DNA of 64,000 nucleotides from Nitrogeniibacter aestuarii. Lineage in GTDB: Bacteria; Pseudomonadota; Gammaproteobacteria; Burkholderiales; Rhodocyclaceae. The DNA lies in assembly GCF_017309585.1 (NCBI RefSeq), contig NZ_CP071321.1, positions 2,232,001 to 2,296,000 of the forward strand. Reading direction: 5' to 3'. A program made the translations under genes and the position numbers. The notes beneath the pieces are model-generated. The model had not been told where the DNA came from, searched no databases, and was given only the letters and a program-made list of their open reading frames with translations. Position 1 is the first letter of the stretch; the number at the start of each line of letters is the position of its first letter. Positions 8,374 through 17,022 of the stretch are shown here, piece after piece.

Positions 8374-9162
8374 GTGAATTTCGCCCTGATCCTTTTTTTG
8401 CTGCTCGTGGCTACGGGTATTCTCTGGCTGGCGGACAAGTTATATGCGAAGAAACATCGCCAGCCCGATGCGCCGGATCCGTGGTGGGTGGAGTACGGGG
8501 CGAGTTTTTTCCCCGTCATTCTCGCCGTATTCTTCCTGCGATCCTTCCTGGTCGAGCCCTTCAAGATTCCTTCTGGCTCGATGATTCCGACCTTGCTGGT
8601 GGGCGATTACATTCTGGTGAATAAATTCACCTACGGAATTCGTCTTCCCGTCATCAACAAGAAGATCGTCGACATGAACGAACCGCAGCGTGGCGATGTC
8701 ATGGTCTTCAGATATCCAGAGAACCCTGATCTCGACTACATCAAGCGCGTCGTGGGACTACCCGGCGATACCATTGAATATTTCGGGAAACGGCTGAAAA
8801 TCAATGGCCAGGAAGTTCCGACCACGCCAGACGGAAAGTACGTGCATGCTGATCGGCTCTACAGTAGCGAGCGCCTCAAGGAAGAATTGGGGCGGGTAAC
8901 GCATTCAATCCTCAATGACGAAGACAAGCCGGTATTCGTGCCTCAGGTGAAGGCGTTCCCCATGCGTGATCACTGTACCTATACTAATAGCGGCGTGCGC
9001 TGCACTGTCCCTGATGGGCACTATTTCATGATGGGAGACAACCGGGACGACAGTAGCGACAGTCGGGTCTGGGGATTCGTGCCTGAAGAAAACATTGTCG
9101 GCAAGGCGTTTTTCATCTGGTTCAATTTCAACGATCTGAGCCGGGTTGGCTCGTTCAAGTGA
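8374..9162 (+). CDS. lepB: Signal peptidase I
   Basis: Membrane serine protease that cleaves Sec and Tat signal peptides on the periplasmic side. Of 262 residues, two N-terminal membrane segments lie at about 3-22 and 43-60. The catalytic Ser69 is in PSGSM and the general-base Lys124 is in DYIKRVVGLPGD, with the later box GDNRDDSSDSRVWG. The start is GTG at 8374, 31 bases after lepA. The spacing between Ser and Lys is normal and the gene looks intact. Confidence 0.97.
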   Translation: MNFALILFLLLVATGILWLADKLYAKKHRQPDAPDPWWVEYGASFFPVILAVFFLRSFLVEPFKIPSGSMIPTLLVGDYILVNKFTYGIRLPVINKKIVDMNEPQRGDVMVFRYPENPDLDYIKRVVGLPGDTIEYFGKRLKINGQEVPTTPDGKYVHADRLYSSERLKEELGRVTHSILNDEDKPVFVPQVKAFPMRDHCTYTNSGVRCTVPDGHYFMMGDNRDDSSDSRVWGFVPEENIVGKAFFIWFNFNDLSRVGSFK

Positions 9163-9172
9163 GGACGTTTTT

Positions 9173-9544
9173 ATGACCAAGCACCAGACTGGTTTGTCGT
9201 TGATTTCAATGTTGCTTGTTGCTGCGTTGTTGGGTTTCGTTCTAATCCTGGGAATGCGTACGATTCCTGTGTACAGCGAATACTTTTCGGTCAAGAAGCT
9301 CTTGAACCTGATCGTTGATGGTAAGCCTGGCGTTGACGTAACGCCTGCTGATATTCGTCGGGATTTTGATAAAAGGGCGAAGGCGGACTACATCGACACA
9401 ATCAGCGGGAAGGACCTTACCATCATCAAACAGGGGAATAATTTCGATCTTTCTGTCCAATACGAACGAGTGGTGCCCATTGCCGGCAACGTGAGCTTGT
9501 TGATTGAATTCAACGCGCAGGCATCCAGCACGGGCGGTATCTGA
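9173..9544 (+). CDS. DUF4845 membrane protein
   Basis: 123-residue protein of unknown function with one N-terminal transmembrane or prepilin-like segment (GLSLISMLLVAALLGFVLILG, about residues 7-26) followed by a soluble domain. The family is found almost only between lepB and rnc in beta- and gammaproteobacteria, exactly the position here. The ATG at 9173 comes 10 bases after the lepB stop; an in-frame upstream GTG/TTG would overlap lepB and lacks support. The start MTKHQTGLSLI resembles type IV pilin-like class III signals, but no processing is demonstrated. Confidence 0.85.
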   Translation: MTKHQTGLSLISMLLVAALLGFVLILGMRTIPVYSEYFSVKKLLNLIVDGKPGVDVTPADIRRDFDKRAKADYIDTISGKDLTIIKQGNNFDLSVQYERVVPIAGNVSLLIEFNAQASSTGGI

Positions 9545-9547
9545 ACG

Positions 9548-10225
9548 TTGGTTTGTGACAGTCTCTTGAGGTCAATCGATTATCGGTTCTCCGATTCGAA
9601 GCTCCTTTCCCAAGCATTGACTCACCGGAGCTACGGCCAGCCGAATAACGAGCGCCTGGAGTTTCTGGGGGATAGTGTGGTGAATCACGTCGTCGCACTG
9701 TCGTTGTTTGAGCGATTCCCTGGCTTGAACGAAGGCGAGCTCTCGCGGCTTCGCGCGCATCTGGTTTGCCAGGGAACCTTGTTTGAACTTGCGCAGGAGG
9801 TTGGGTTAGGCGAGCACTTGTTGCTTGGAGAGGGCGAGCGAAAGAGTGGTGGTCATCGACGGCCTTCAATTCTCTCCGACGCGTTTGAGGCGTTGATTGC
9901 AGCCATTTTTCTCGATGGCGGTTACGCCGCAGCAAAGACTTTTGTGGATCAGATGTTTGCTACCCGCCTGGACCGTCTGGACCCGGAAACGAGTCTCAAA
10001 GATCCCAAGACGCGACTGCAGGAATGGCTGCAAGCCCGCAAGCGTCCGCTGCCGAAGTACGAAATGGTGGACGTACAGGGAGAGGCCCACGCACAGGCCT
10101 TTCAGGTGGATTGCGTCATCAATTCAAATCTCAAGACGCGCGGTAGCGGCACGAGCCGTCGAAATGCCGAACAAGCCTCAGCGGCGGCCGCGCTCGACAT
10201 CCTTGAATCAGGACCCGCCAAGTGA
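9548..10225 (+). CDS. rnc: Ribonuclease III
   Basis: Double-strand-specific endoribonuclease for rRNA maturation and RNA turnover. Of 225 residues, the signature NERLEFLGDSVVNHV places metal ligands at Glu38 and Asp42, and the second catalytic segment is SDAFEALIAAIFLDGG. A dsRNA-binding domain occupies about residues 153-222 (DPKTRLQEWLQARKRPLPKYE). The start is TTG at 9548, since no ATG or GTG is in frame upstream of the conserved region; a second TTG at 9566 is the alternative. The stop overlaps the era start by four bases. Confidence 0.96.
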   Translation: MVCDSLLRSIDYRFSDSKLLSQALTHRSYGQPNNERLEFLGDSVVNHVVALSLFERFPGLNEGELSRLRAHLVCQGTLFELAQEVGLGEHLLLGEGERKSGGHRRPSILSDAFEALIAAIFLDGGYAAAKTFVDQMFATRLDRLDPETSLKDPKTRLQEWLQARKRPLPKYEMVDVQGEAHAQAFQVDCVINSNLKTRGSGTSRRNAEQASAAAALDILESGPAK

Positions 10226-11118
10226 CGGACGCCAATAGCCCCTTCCGAACCGGTTTCATCGCCATTGTGGGTCGCCCGAATGTCGGCAAATCGACCCTCA
10301 TGAACCGGATGGTAGGCGTAAAAGTCAGTATTGTTTCAAACAAGGCTCAGACCACGCGCCATCGCGTCTCCGGTATCTATACGGACGAGACAGCCCAGTT
10401 CGTCTTTGTTGATACGCCTGGGTTTCAGACAAAACATCTGAACGCACTGAACCGGACCATGAACCGGACTGTGACGCAGTCTCTGGCGGAAGTGGATCTG
10501 GTGTTCTTTGTCGTGGAGGCAGGGCGCTTCTCGGAGGAGGACGAGCAGGTCATCAAACTCTTGCCTAGGGACGCCAAGGTCATTCTTGTGATCAACAAGG
10601 TCGATGCAATGGCGGACAAAAATCAGTTGCTGCCGTTTATCGAGACCCTAAGCGCAAAATTCAATTTTGCAGAAATCGTTCCCCTGTCGGCAGAAAAGGG
10701 CCACAACGTCGATCGACTGCTCGAGACGGCGCGAGGCTATCTGCCTGAGGGCGAGCCCATGTATTCGGCCGACGACATCACCGATCGAAGCGAGCGATTT
10801 CTCGCGGCTGAATTCCTGCGGGAAAAGCTGTTTCGCCTGCTTGGCGATGAGTTGCCGTACGGGATGACCGTCGAAATCGAGAAATACGAAACCGAAGGAA
10901 ATCTCCGGCGAATCTTTGCTGCCGTGATCGTCGACAAGGCGGGCCATAAGGGCATCGTGATCGGCAAGAAGGGCGAGCGACTCAAGCGTATTTCGACCGA
11001 GGCACGCAAGGCCATGGAAGATCTGTTCGAGTCTCGTGTCTATCTCGAGGTCTGGGTGAAAGTGAAGTCGGGTTGGGCGGACGACGAGCGTGCGCTCAAG
11101 AGTCTCGGCTACGATTGA
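10222..11118 (+). CDS. era: GTPase Era
   Basis: Essential GTPase that binds the 3' end of 16S rRNA during 30S assembly. Of 298 residues, G1 is GRPNVGKST at 17-25, G3 is DTPG, G4 is NKVD, and a KH RNA-binding domain lies at about 210-290 with the loop IGKKGERLKRI. The GTG start overlaps the rnc stop (GTGA). The gene order rnc-era-recO is widely conserved. Confidence 0.98.
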   Translation: MTDANSPFRTGFIAIVGRPNVGKSTLMNRMVGVKVSIVSNKAQTTRHRVSGIYTDETAQFVFVDTPGFQTKHLNALNRTMNRTVTQSLAEVDLVFFVVEAGRFSEEDEQVIKLLPRDAKVILVINKVDAMADKNQLLPFIETLSAKFNFAEIVPLSAEKGHNVDRLLETARGYLPEGEPMYSADDITDRSERFLAAEFLREKLFRLLGDELPYGMTVEIEKYETEGNLRRIFAAVIVDKAGHKGIVIGKKGERLKRISTEARKAMEDLFESRVYLEVWVKVKSGWADDERALKSLGYD

Positions 11119-11130
11119 TCACATAATGCC

Positions 11131-11853
11131 GTGGCTCAGAAGCAGCGCGTCGATCAACAACCCGGGTTTATTCTTCACACCCATCCTTACCGGGAGACCA
11201 GTCTCATCGTTGAGGCCTTCTCTCGTGACCACGGGCGAATCGGCCTGGTGGCCAAAGGTGCGCGCCGCCCCATGTCCGCGCTCCGTGGTGTCTTGCTTGC
11301 CTATCAACCGCTACTGATCGACTGGTCTGGTGGCGGCGAAGTCAAGACGCTCGTCCGGGCAGAATGGCAGGGTGGCCAGCCGATGCTGACGGGCAAGGCA
11401 CTGATGTGTGGCTACTATCTCAACGAACTCCTGATGCGCTTTTTGCCCAGAGAGGACCCGCATCCTGAACTCTACGAATGTTACGCGCAGGTGATTGCTG
11501 CCTTGCCGGGTGGGCGTCATTTCGAGCCCCTGTTGCGACGCTTCGAGCTGACCCTGCTCGAGCAGATGGGTTATGGCGTGCCACTCACTGAAAGGGCCGA
11601 TCTCCCGGAGGCCGTCCAAGCGGATGTCAATTACCGCTATATAATCGAGCGTGGTCCGGTCGTCGACAATGACGACGAGATCGGCGCTCCTCAGGTCATG
11701 GGGCAGACCTTGATCGACATGGCTGAGGGTCGCTTCGAATCGGCGAACACACTGCTCCAAAGCAAACAGTTACTCAGACACCTCATCAGTCACCATCTGG
11801 GCGGGCAGCCTCTTCAGTCCCGTCGCATGTTCAAGGAGTTGCAATCACTGTGA
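11131..11853 (+). CDS. recO: DNA repair protein RecO
   Basis: Recombination mediator of the RecFOR pathway that loads RecA onto SSB-coated DNA. Of 240 residues, an N-terminal OB fold opens FILHTHPYRETSLIVEAFSR and the next conserved part is GLVAKGARRP. The C-terminal helical domain is complete, although the zinc cysteines found in some RecO proteins are absent. The GTG start is 12 bases after era. The end overlaps pdxJ by 4 bases. Confidence 0.95.
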   Translation: MAQKQRVDQQPGFILHTHPYRETSLIVEAFSRDHGRIGLVAKGARRPMSALRGVLLAYQPLLIDWSGGGEVKTLVRAEWQGGQPMLTGKALMCGYYLNELLMRFLPREDPHPELYECYAQVIAALPGGRHFEPLLRRFELTLLEQMGYGVPLTERADLPEAVQADVNYRYIIERGPVVDNDDEIGAPQVMGQTLIDMAEGRFESANTLLQSKQLLRHLISHHLGGQPLQSRRMFKELQSL

Positions 11854-12614
11854 TCGAATTGGGCGTGAATATCGACCATGTAGCCACCTTGCGTCAGGCA
11901 CGTCGCACCTGGGAGCCCGATCCCGTCTGGGCAGCCGTTGAGGCGCATCTTGGTGGTGCGGATGGCATCACCGTGCATCTGCGGGAAGATCGTCGGCACA
12001 TCAATGATGAGGATGTCCGTAAGCTTCGGGAACTTACGCAGATCAAGCTCAATCTCGAGATGGCTGCGACCGACGAGATGCTTGGCATTGCGACTCGCAT
12101 TCGTCCTGAAATGGCCATGTTTGTCCCTGAGGGACGCCAGGAGATCACCACCGAAGGTGGTCTTGATGTTCTGGCCAACGAGGCTGAACTGAAGAGTGCC
12201 GTTGCGCGGCTGGCCGACGCCGGCATCATGGTCAGTGTCTTCATTGATGCAATTCCTGAACAGATCGACGCGGCTGCGCGAATCGGTGCCAAGGTGTGCG
12301 AGGTCCACACCGGGCCGTACGCGCACATGTTCCATCACGCAGGACGGGACGCGGAGAGTCCGGCGGTGTTGGCCGAGATTGCCAGGATCCGCGCGGCCGG
12401 GGAGCAGATTCAGTCACTCGGCATGCGCTTCAATGCCGGTCATGCGCTAAACTATTACAACGTCCAGCCCATTGCCCGTCTGCCCGGTATTCGCGAGCTT
12501 CATATTGGTCATTCCATTATCTCGCGCGCGATATTCAGCGGAATACGCGAGGCCGTCAGTGAAATGAAGCGGCTCATGCGCGAAGCGGCCGCTGGCGCCG
12601 GGCAGGGCGGATGA
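11850..12614 (+). CDS. pdxJ: Pyridoxine 5'-phosphate synthase
   Basis: TIM-barrel enzyme condensing 1-deoxyxylulose 5-phosphate with 3-amino-2-oxopropyl phosphate in the DXP-dependent vitamin B6 pathway. Of 254 residues, the characteristic segments are LGVNIDHVATLRQARR, ITVHLREDRRHI, and the C-terminal HIGHSIISRAIFSGI. The GTG start lies inside the recO end (4-base overlap) and the TGA overlaps the acpS ATG. The recO-pdxJ-acpS chain is a conserved arrangement. Confidence 0.97.
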   Translation: MIELGVNIDHVATLRQARRTWEPDPVWAAVEAHLGGADGITVHLREDRRHINDEDVRKLRELTQIKLNLEMAATDEMLGIATRIRPEMAMFVPEGRQEITTEGGLDVLANEAELKSAVARLADAGIMVSVFIDAIPEQIDAAARIGAKVCEVHTGPYAHMFHHAGRDAESPAVLAEIARIRAAGEQIQSLGMRFNAGHALNYYNVQPIARLPGIRELHIGHSIISRAIFSGIREAVSEMKRLMREAAAGAGQGG

Positions 12615-12991
12615 TCTACGGCGTCGGTACCGATATCGTCACGGTGGCGCGGGTCGAAAAGGCGCTCGCGCGTAGCGGTCCGGGTTTTGCCGACCGGATT
12701 CTGGCGCCAGGTGAGCGCGAGGCGTTCACCGCGGCAACACAGCCGGCGCGCTTGCTTGCCAAGCGCTTTGCGGCCAAAGAGGCCTTCGCCAAGGCATTCG
12801 GCACGGGTATCGCCGTGCCTGCGACGCTCCACTCCATCGAGATCGTGCGCGATGAGCGGGGCAAGCCACATTTTCAATATCATGGCGAGCTGGCGCGCAT
12901 CATGATGGAAGACAGGCTGCGCGCGCACCTGAGCATCAGCGACGAGCTTGAACACGTGATCGCTTTTGCCGTCATAGAGCAACTGCCATGA
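12611..12991 (+). CDS. acpS: Holo-[acyl-carrier-protein] synthase
   Basis: Transfers 4'-phosphopantetheine from CoA to acyl carrier protein. The 126-residue length is normal. The magnesium-binding motifs are GTDIV with Asp8 near the N-terminus and KRFAAKEAFAKAFGTGI in the middle. The start overlaps pdxJ by four bases and the end overlaps nagZ by four, indicating tight coupling. Confidence 0.96.
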   Translation: MIYGVGTDIVTVARVEKALARSGPGFADRILAPGEREAFTAATQPARLLAKRFAAKEAFAKAFGTGIAVPATLHSIEIVRDERGKPHFQYHGELARIMMEDRLRAHLSISDELEHVIAFAVIEQLP

Positions 12992-14028
12992 ATGCACCTA
13001 CCCAACTTCCGCTCGGCCCGGTCATGCTCGATGTCGTCGGGCTCGAACTCACGGAGCACGAGCGCCGCCAATTGCGTCATCCGCTTGTCGGTGGTGTCAT
13101 CCTGTTCGCACGCAATTTCGAATCGCCGGCGCAGCTCGCCGCCTTGACGGCCGACATCAAGGCTCAGCGCAGCCCCGCCTTGCTGATCAGTGTCGATCAT
13201 GAGGGTGGCCGGGTTCAGCGCTTTCGTGACGGATTTTGCCGCTTGCCATGTATGCGAGCGCTCGGGCGTCTATGGGACGAGCAGCCAGAAGATGCATGCC
13301 GGCTGGCGCGTGAAACGGGTTACGTGCTGGCGGCTGAACTTGCTGACGCGGGGGTTGATCTGAGCTATACCCCTGTACTCGATCTGGACTATGGCGTCAG
13401 CCGTGTCGTTGGAGATCGCGCTTTTCATTCCGACCCTGCAGTCGTCACTCAACTTGCCGGCGCGCTGATCGATGGGCTCGCGAACGGTGGAATGGGCTGC
13501 GTCGGGAAACACTTTCCCGGGCACGGATTTGTCGAGGCTGACTCGCATGTCGACATGCCCCGTGACCGACGTGCTTTCGATGCCATATGGCAGGCGGACA
13601 TGCTTCCGTTCCGGGAACTTGCCAACCGGCTATCGGGCGTCATGCCGGCCCATGTCATCTATGAGGCCAATGACAGTCGGCCGGCCGGTTTTTCGCGGTT
13701 CTGGCTGCAGGAAATTCTGCGTGCCCGGCTGGGATTCACGGGCATCATCTTCAGTGACGATCTGACCATGGAAGCAGCGACCGAGGCCGGCGGCATTGTC
13801 GCCAGGGCATCGGCGGCGCGTGATGCCGGCTGTGACGTTGTGCTGGTCTGTAACCGGCCTGATCTCAATGAAGAGTTATTGGCTAACTGGGTGGTGCAGC
13901 CCGATGCGGGTCTTCATGCACGCCTCGATGCCCTGCGAGCTCGTCGCGTCACCGGCTCGCCCCCGGATCTGGCACTGGCCCGATCCCGGGTGGCGGCTTT
14001 GTCTTCCGCGGACAATCAACGAGCCTGA
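12988..14028 (+). CDS. nagZ: Beta-N-acetylglucosaminidase (muropeptide recycling)
   Basis: Family 3 glycoside hydrolase that removes GlcNAc from anhydro-muropeptides in the cytoplasm. Of 346 residues, the motif GKHFPGHG plus following ADSH provides the catalytic His/Asp loop typical of NagZ. The nucleophile aspartate is in IFSDDLTMEAA, and substrate contacts are in LLISVDHEGGRVQRF. No signal peptide, as expected. It overlaps acpS by four bases and lies 15 bases before uvrC. Confidence 0.96.
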   Translation: MNAPTQLPLGPVMLDVVGLELTEHERRQLRHPLVGGVILFARNFESPAQLAALTADIKAQRSPALLISVDHEGGRVQRFRDGFCRLPCMRALGRLWDEQPEDACRLARETGYVLAAELADAGVDLSYTPVLDLDYGVSRVVGDRAFHSDPAVVTQLAGALIDGLANGGMGCVGKHFPGHGFVEADSHVDMPRDRRAFDAIWQADMLPFRELANRLSGVMPAHVIYEANDSRPAGFSRFWLQEILRARLGFTGIIFSDDLTMEAATEAGGIVARASAARDAGCDVVLVCNRPDLNEELLANWVVQPDAGLHARLDALRARRVTGSPPDLALARSRVAALSSADNQRA

Positions 14029-14043
14029 ACGGCGCACGCGTAG

Positions 14044-15846
14044 ATGAGTGAATTCGACGCCAAAGCCTTTCTGAAAGGCGTACCGGACGATCCCGGCGTT
14101 TATCGCATGATCGGCCCGGACGATGTTGTCCTTTACGTGGGTAAGGCGAAGAACCTGAAAAAACGCGTTTCTTCGTATTTTCGAGACAAGGTATCGAGCC
14201 CTCGAATCGCGATGATGGTGTCCCAGATTGTGCGTGTCGAGATCACCACCACGCGCTCCGAAGCTGAGGCACTGATTCTTGAAAACAACCTGATCAAGTC
14301 ACTCGCGCCGCGTTACAACATTCTTTTTCGCGACGACAAGAGCTATCCGTACATTACGCTGACCGCCCACGAGTTTCCGCGTCTGGCGTTTCACCGCGGC
14401 GGCTTTGCGAAAGGGGCCAAGTATTTTGGGCCTTTTCCTGGCAGTGTCGCGGTGCGCGAAAGCATTCATCTGCTTCAAAAAGTCTTCAAGCTGCGCACGT
14501 GCGAAAACGCTGTCTTCAACAACCGCTCTCGTCCGTGTCTGCTCCATCAGATCAACCGCTGTACTGCGCCCTGTGTGGATGAAATATCCAAATCGGACTA
14601 CGACGCCGACGTGCGTTTGGCTACGCTTTTTCTGCAGGGGCGGACGTCCGAAGTTGTCAATGATCTGACCCGAAAGATGCATGCCGCCTCCGATGCGCTT
14701 GCATTCGAAGCAGCGGGGGCGTTCAGGGATCAGATACGGGCTGTGCAGCAAGTCTTGCATCGGCAGTACGTCGACAGCGGCAAGGAAGAGGATGTCGATA
14801 TTCTCATCGCTGTGGCCGAGGCAGGGCAGGTGTGTGTCAATCTCGCCATGGTGCGTGGCGGTCGGCATCTGGGGGATCGTCCTCAACTACCTTCGGGGGC
14901 GAACGATTGCCCCGTTGAAGATGCTTTGCTCGCCTTCGTCGAACAGCACTATGCCAATTTGCCAATGCCGTCGCGGATTGTCACCACCATCTCGCCGGCC
15001 AAGGTGCGGGCTGTGCTGGAAGAGCTGGGCAAGCATGCCACGGTCGTCGCACCGCGCGTCGAGATAGAGAAGGGCTGGGTTGAAATGGCGGAGCGCAACG
15101 CCGAGGTGACGATTCGCGCACGTCTCGCGGCTTCGGATCGCAGCCAGAATCGCCTCGATGCGTTGCAGCTGGCCCTTGAGCTGCCCGAGCCACCGGCGCG
15201 AATCGAGTGTTTCGACATCAGCCACACCATGGGTGAGGCCACCGTGGCCTCATGTGTTGTGTGCGAAAACGGGGTCATGAAACGTAGCGAGTATCGACGC
15301 TACAACATCAAGGACATCACTCCGGGCGACGACTACGCCGCAATGCGCCAGGTGCTGACACGGCGTTACGAAAAGGTCGCCAGCGGCGAAGGGGTAAGGC
15401 CTGATCTGGTGCTTATCGACGGTGGACGCGGGCAGTTGGCCATGGGCGTTGACGTGTTTGCCGAACTGGGCCTGGAAGATCTTCCCAGTGTGGGTGTGGC
15501 GAAAGGGGAAGGGCGCAAGCCGGGTCTGGAATCCCTGATTTTCGCCGACGGTCGTCCGCCGCTGCATCTCGACCCCACGTCTGCAGCATTGCACCTCGTG
15601 CAGGAGATTCGCGACGAAGCGCACCGCTTCGCGATTACCGGGCATCGCGCAAAGCGGGGCAAGGCGCGAATCGGGTCCAAACTCGAGCATATTCCCGGTG
15701 TCGGTCCGGCCCGGCGCCGCAAGCTGCTGGCCTCGTTTGGCGGGCTGGATGGCGTCAAGGCTGCAACGATCGAAGACTTGTGTCGTGTCGATGGCATCAG
15801 TCGAACCCTGGCCGAACTGATTCACGCAGAACTGTCACGCGGCTGA
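14044..15846 (+). CDS. uvrC: Excinuclease ABC subunit C
   Basis: Dual-incision nuclease of nucleotide excision repair. Of 600 residues, the N-terminal GIY-YIG domain (PGVYRMIG...VLYVGKAKNLKKRV) makes the 3' cut. A cysteine-containing segment and UVR domain for UvrB contact follow (about 200-235), then the RNase H-like domain for the 5' cut (ECFDISHTMGEATVASCVV). Tandem helix-hairpin-helix motifs close the protein (IPGVGPARRRKLLASFGG). Complete. Confidence 0.97.
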   Translation: MSEFDAKAFLKGVPDDPGVYRMIGPDDVVLYVGKAKNLKKRVSSYFRDKVSSPRIAMMVSQIVRVEITTTRSEAEALILENNLIKSLAPRYNILFRDDKSYPYITLTAHEFPRLAFHRGGFAKGAKYFGPFPGSVAVRESIHLLQKVFKLRTCENAVFNNRSRPCLLHQINRCTAPCVDEISKSDYDADVRLATLFLQGRTSEVVNDLTRKMHAASDALAFEAAGAFRDQIRAVQQVLHRQYVDSGKEEDVDILIAVAEAGQVCVNLAMVRGGRHLGDRPQLPSGANDCPVEDALLAFVEQHYANLPMPSRIVTTISPAKVRAVLEELGKHATVVAPRVEIEKGWVEMAERNAEVTIRARLAASDRSQNRLDALQLALELPEPPARIECFDISHTMGEATVASCVVCENGVMKRSEYRRYNIKDITPGDDYAAMRQVLTRRYEKVASGEGVRPDLVLIDGGRGQLAMGVDVFAELGLEDLPSVGVAKGEGRKPGLESLIFADGRPPLHLDPTSAALHLVQEIRDEAHRFAITGHRAKRGKARIGSKLEHIPGVGPARRRKLLASFGGLDGVKAATIEDLCRVDGISRTLAELIHAELSRG

Positions 15847-15868
15847 GGCGCGTCTCGTTTGGCGCGCC

Positions 15869-15898
15869 ATGACATGAATGAGTCCAAACCGCTACACT
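15869..15898 (+). promoter_or_regulatory. Candidate vegetative promoter for pgsA
   Basis: ATGACA (15869-15874) and TACACT (15893-15898) separated by 18 bases resemble -35 and -10 elements (5/6 and 4/6 matches). They lie in the only sizeable gap between uvrC and pgsA, about 57 bases before the pgsA ATG. Confidence 0.35.
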
Positions 15899-15954
15899 TG
15901 CCGGCTTGAAGTCCCCCAGTTTCAGAGCGCTTTTCCGAACTCGAACCGATCTAA

Positions 15955-16530
15955 ATGTCACTGAACATCCCCAACACCCTCACGTGGGCGCGCATCCTCC
16001 TCATTCCGGTGATCGTTGGCGCCTACTACATGCCCGATTCGATCCTGCCGGTCGTTGACAAGAACCTGTTGGCGACATCGGTTTTCATTGTGGCGGCGGT
16101 CACCGACTGGTTTGACGGGTATCTCGCGCGCAGGCTCGGTCAAACGTCTGCCTTTGGCGCTTTTCTCGATCCGGTCGCTGACAAGCTGATGGTGGCAGCG
16201 GCGCTGATCATGCTGGTGCAGTTGGGGCGGGTCGATGCCATCGTTGCCGTCATCATCATCGGTCGCGAAATCACCATCTCGGCGCTGCGGGAATGGATGG
16301 CACGCGTCGGCGCGTCGGCCAGCGTGGCCGTGGCGTTCATTGGAAAACTGAAAACCGCAGCTCAGATGACAGCCATTCCGCTCCTTCTGTATAATGCGCC
16401 CCTTCTTTCGGTCGATACCCGGCCGGCGGGACTTGTGCTGATCTATGTGGCAGCTGCCTTGACTCTGTGGTCCATGGGCTACTATTTGAGGAAAGCATTG
16501 CCACTTCTTCAGGAACGAGAAACACGGTAA
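15955..16530 (+). CDS. pgsA: CDP-diacylglycerol–glycerol-3-phosphate 3-phosphatidyltransferase
   Basis: Inner-membrane enzyme making phosphatidylglycerophosphate, the precursor of phosphatidylglycerol and cardiolipin. Of 191 residues, several membrane helices surround the CDP-alcohol phosphatidyltransferase motif, spread over DWFDGYLARRLG and FGAFLDPVADK with the characteristic DG, AR, G and two D residues. Upstream of tRNA-Gly, as in E. coli where pgsA precedes glyW-cysT-leuZ. Confidence 0.96.
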   Translation: MSLNIPNTLTWARILLIPVIVGAYYMPDSILPVVDKNLLATSVFIVAAVTDWFDGYLARRLGQTSAFGAFLDPVADKLMVAAALIMLVQLGRVDAIVAVIIIGREITISALREWMARVGASASVAVAFIGKLKTAAQMTAIPLLLYNAPLLSVDTRPAGLVLIYVAAALTLWSMGYYLRKALPLLQERETR

Positions 16531-16538
16531 AAACTGGC

Positions 16539-16566
16539 TTGACAGGAAGAAAATGCCGTCTATAAT
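16539..16566 (+). promoter_or_regulatory. Consensus sigma-70 promoter for the Gly-Cys-Gly tRNA cluster
   Basis: Perfect TTGACA (16539-16544) and perfect TATAAT (16561-16566) with a 16-base spacer. Transcription would begin near 16573, a few bases before the first tRNA-Gly. It is the strongest promoter-like sequence noticed in the window, as expected for stable RNA. Confidence 0.85.
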
Positions 16567-16579
16567 GGCGGTCTGTTCA

Positions 16580-16655
16580 GCGGGAGTAGCTCAGTTGGTA
16601 GAGCGCAACCTTGCCAAGGTTGAGGTCGCGAGTTCGAGACTCGTCTCCCGCTCCA
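16580..16655 (+). tRNA. tRNA-Gly (GCC), copy 1
   Basis: 76 bases. Acceptor GCGGGAG pairs with CTCCCGC, and the D arm, anticodon loop TTGCCAA (anticodon GCC), T loop TTCGAGA and encoded CCA are all visible. It is identical to the copy at 16819-16894. Confidence 0.97.
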
Positions 16656-16664
16656 GAATTCCTG

Positions 16665-16692
16665 GGGAAAGCAGATAAGGCTTTCCCTTTTT
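16665..16692 (+). terminator. Hairpin with T-run after the first tRNA-Gly
   Basis: Eight-base perfect stem GGGAAAGC / GCTTTCCC, 7-base loop, then five T residues. A second T-less hairpin (ATTCCCGA / TCGGGAAT) follows at 16694-16713. If it terminates, it attenuates the downstream Cys and Gly tRNAs; it may also be a processing signal. Confidence 0.6.
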
Positions 16693-16735
16693 CATTCCCG
16701 AGGCGTCGGGAATGAACACTGATCATCTGATCAGC

Positions 16736-16809
16736 GGCGCGATGGCAGAGTGGTGATGCAGAGGACTGCAAATCCTTGTACCTCGGTTCGATTCCGGGTC
16801 GCGCCTCCA
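16736..16809 (+). tRNA. tRNA-Cys (GCA)
   Basis: 74 bases. Acceptor GGCGCGA pairs with TCGCGCC, the anticodon GCA is in ACTGCAAAT, the T loop is TTCGATT, and CCA is encoded at 16807-16809. Confidence 0.96.
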
Positions 16810-16818
16810 GAAGAATAC

Positions 16819-16894
16819 GCGGGAGTAGCTCAGTTGGTAGAGCGCAACCTTGCCAAGGTTGAGGTCGCGAGTTCGAGACTCGTCTCCCGCTCCA
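16819..16894 (+). tRNA. tRNA-Gly (GCC), copy 2
   Basis: 76 bases, same sequence as copy 1, anticodon GCC, CCA encoded. It starts 10 bases after tRNA-Cys, indicating one primary transcript. Confidence 0.97.
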
Positions 16895-16902
16895 AACTCG
16901 AA

Positions 16903-16928
16903 GGGAAGCCAGTCGGCTTCCCTTTTTT
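16903..16928 (+). terminator. Terminator of the tRNA cluster
   Basis: Perfect 8-bp stem GGGAAGCC / GGCTTCCC, loop AGTC, six T residues. It closes the tRNA transcript before the phosphodiesterase-like gene. Confidence 0.85.
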
Positions 16929-17022
16929 CTTTGCAAAATTCATCAGGTGTTGAGTTCGCCGGACGGCATGCGCATCCGCTTGCGCTTATCATTTGCCTCC
17001 AAGGATGTTTTCCCCCGAGCTC

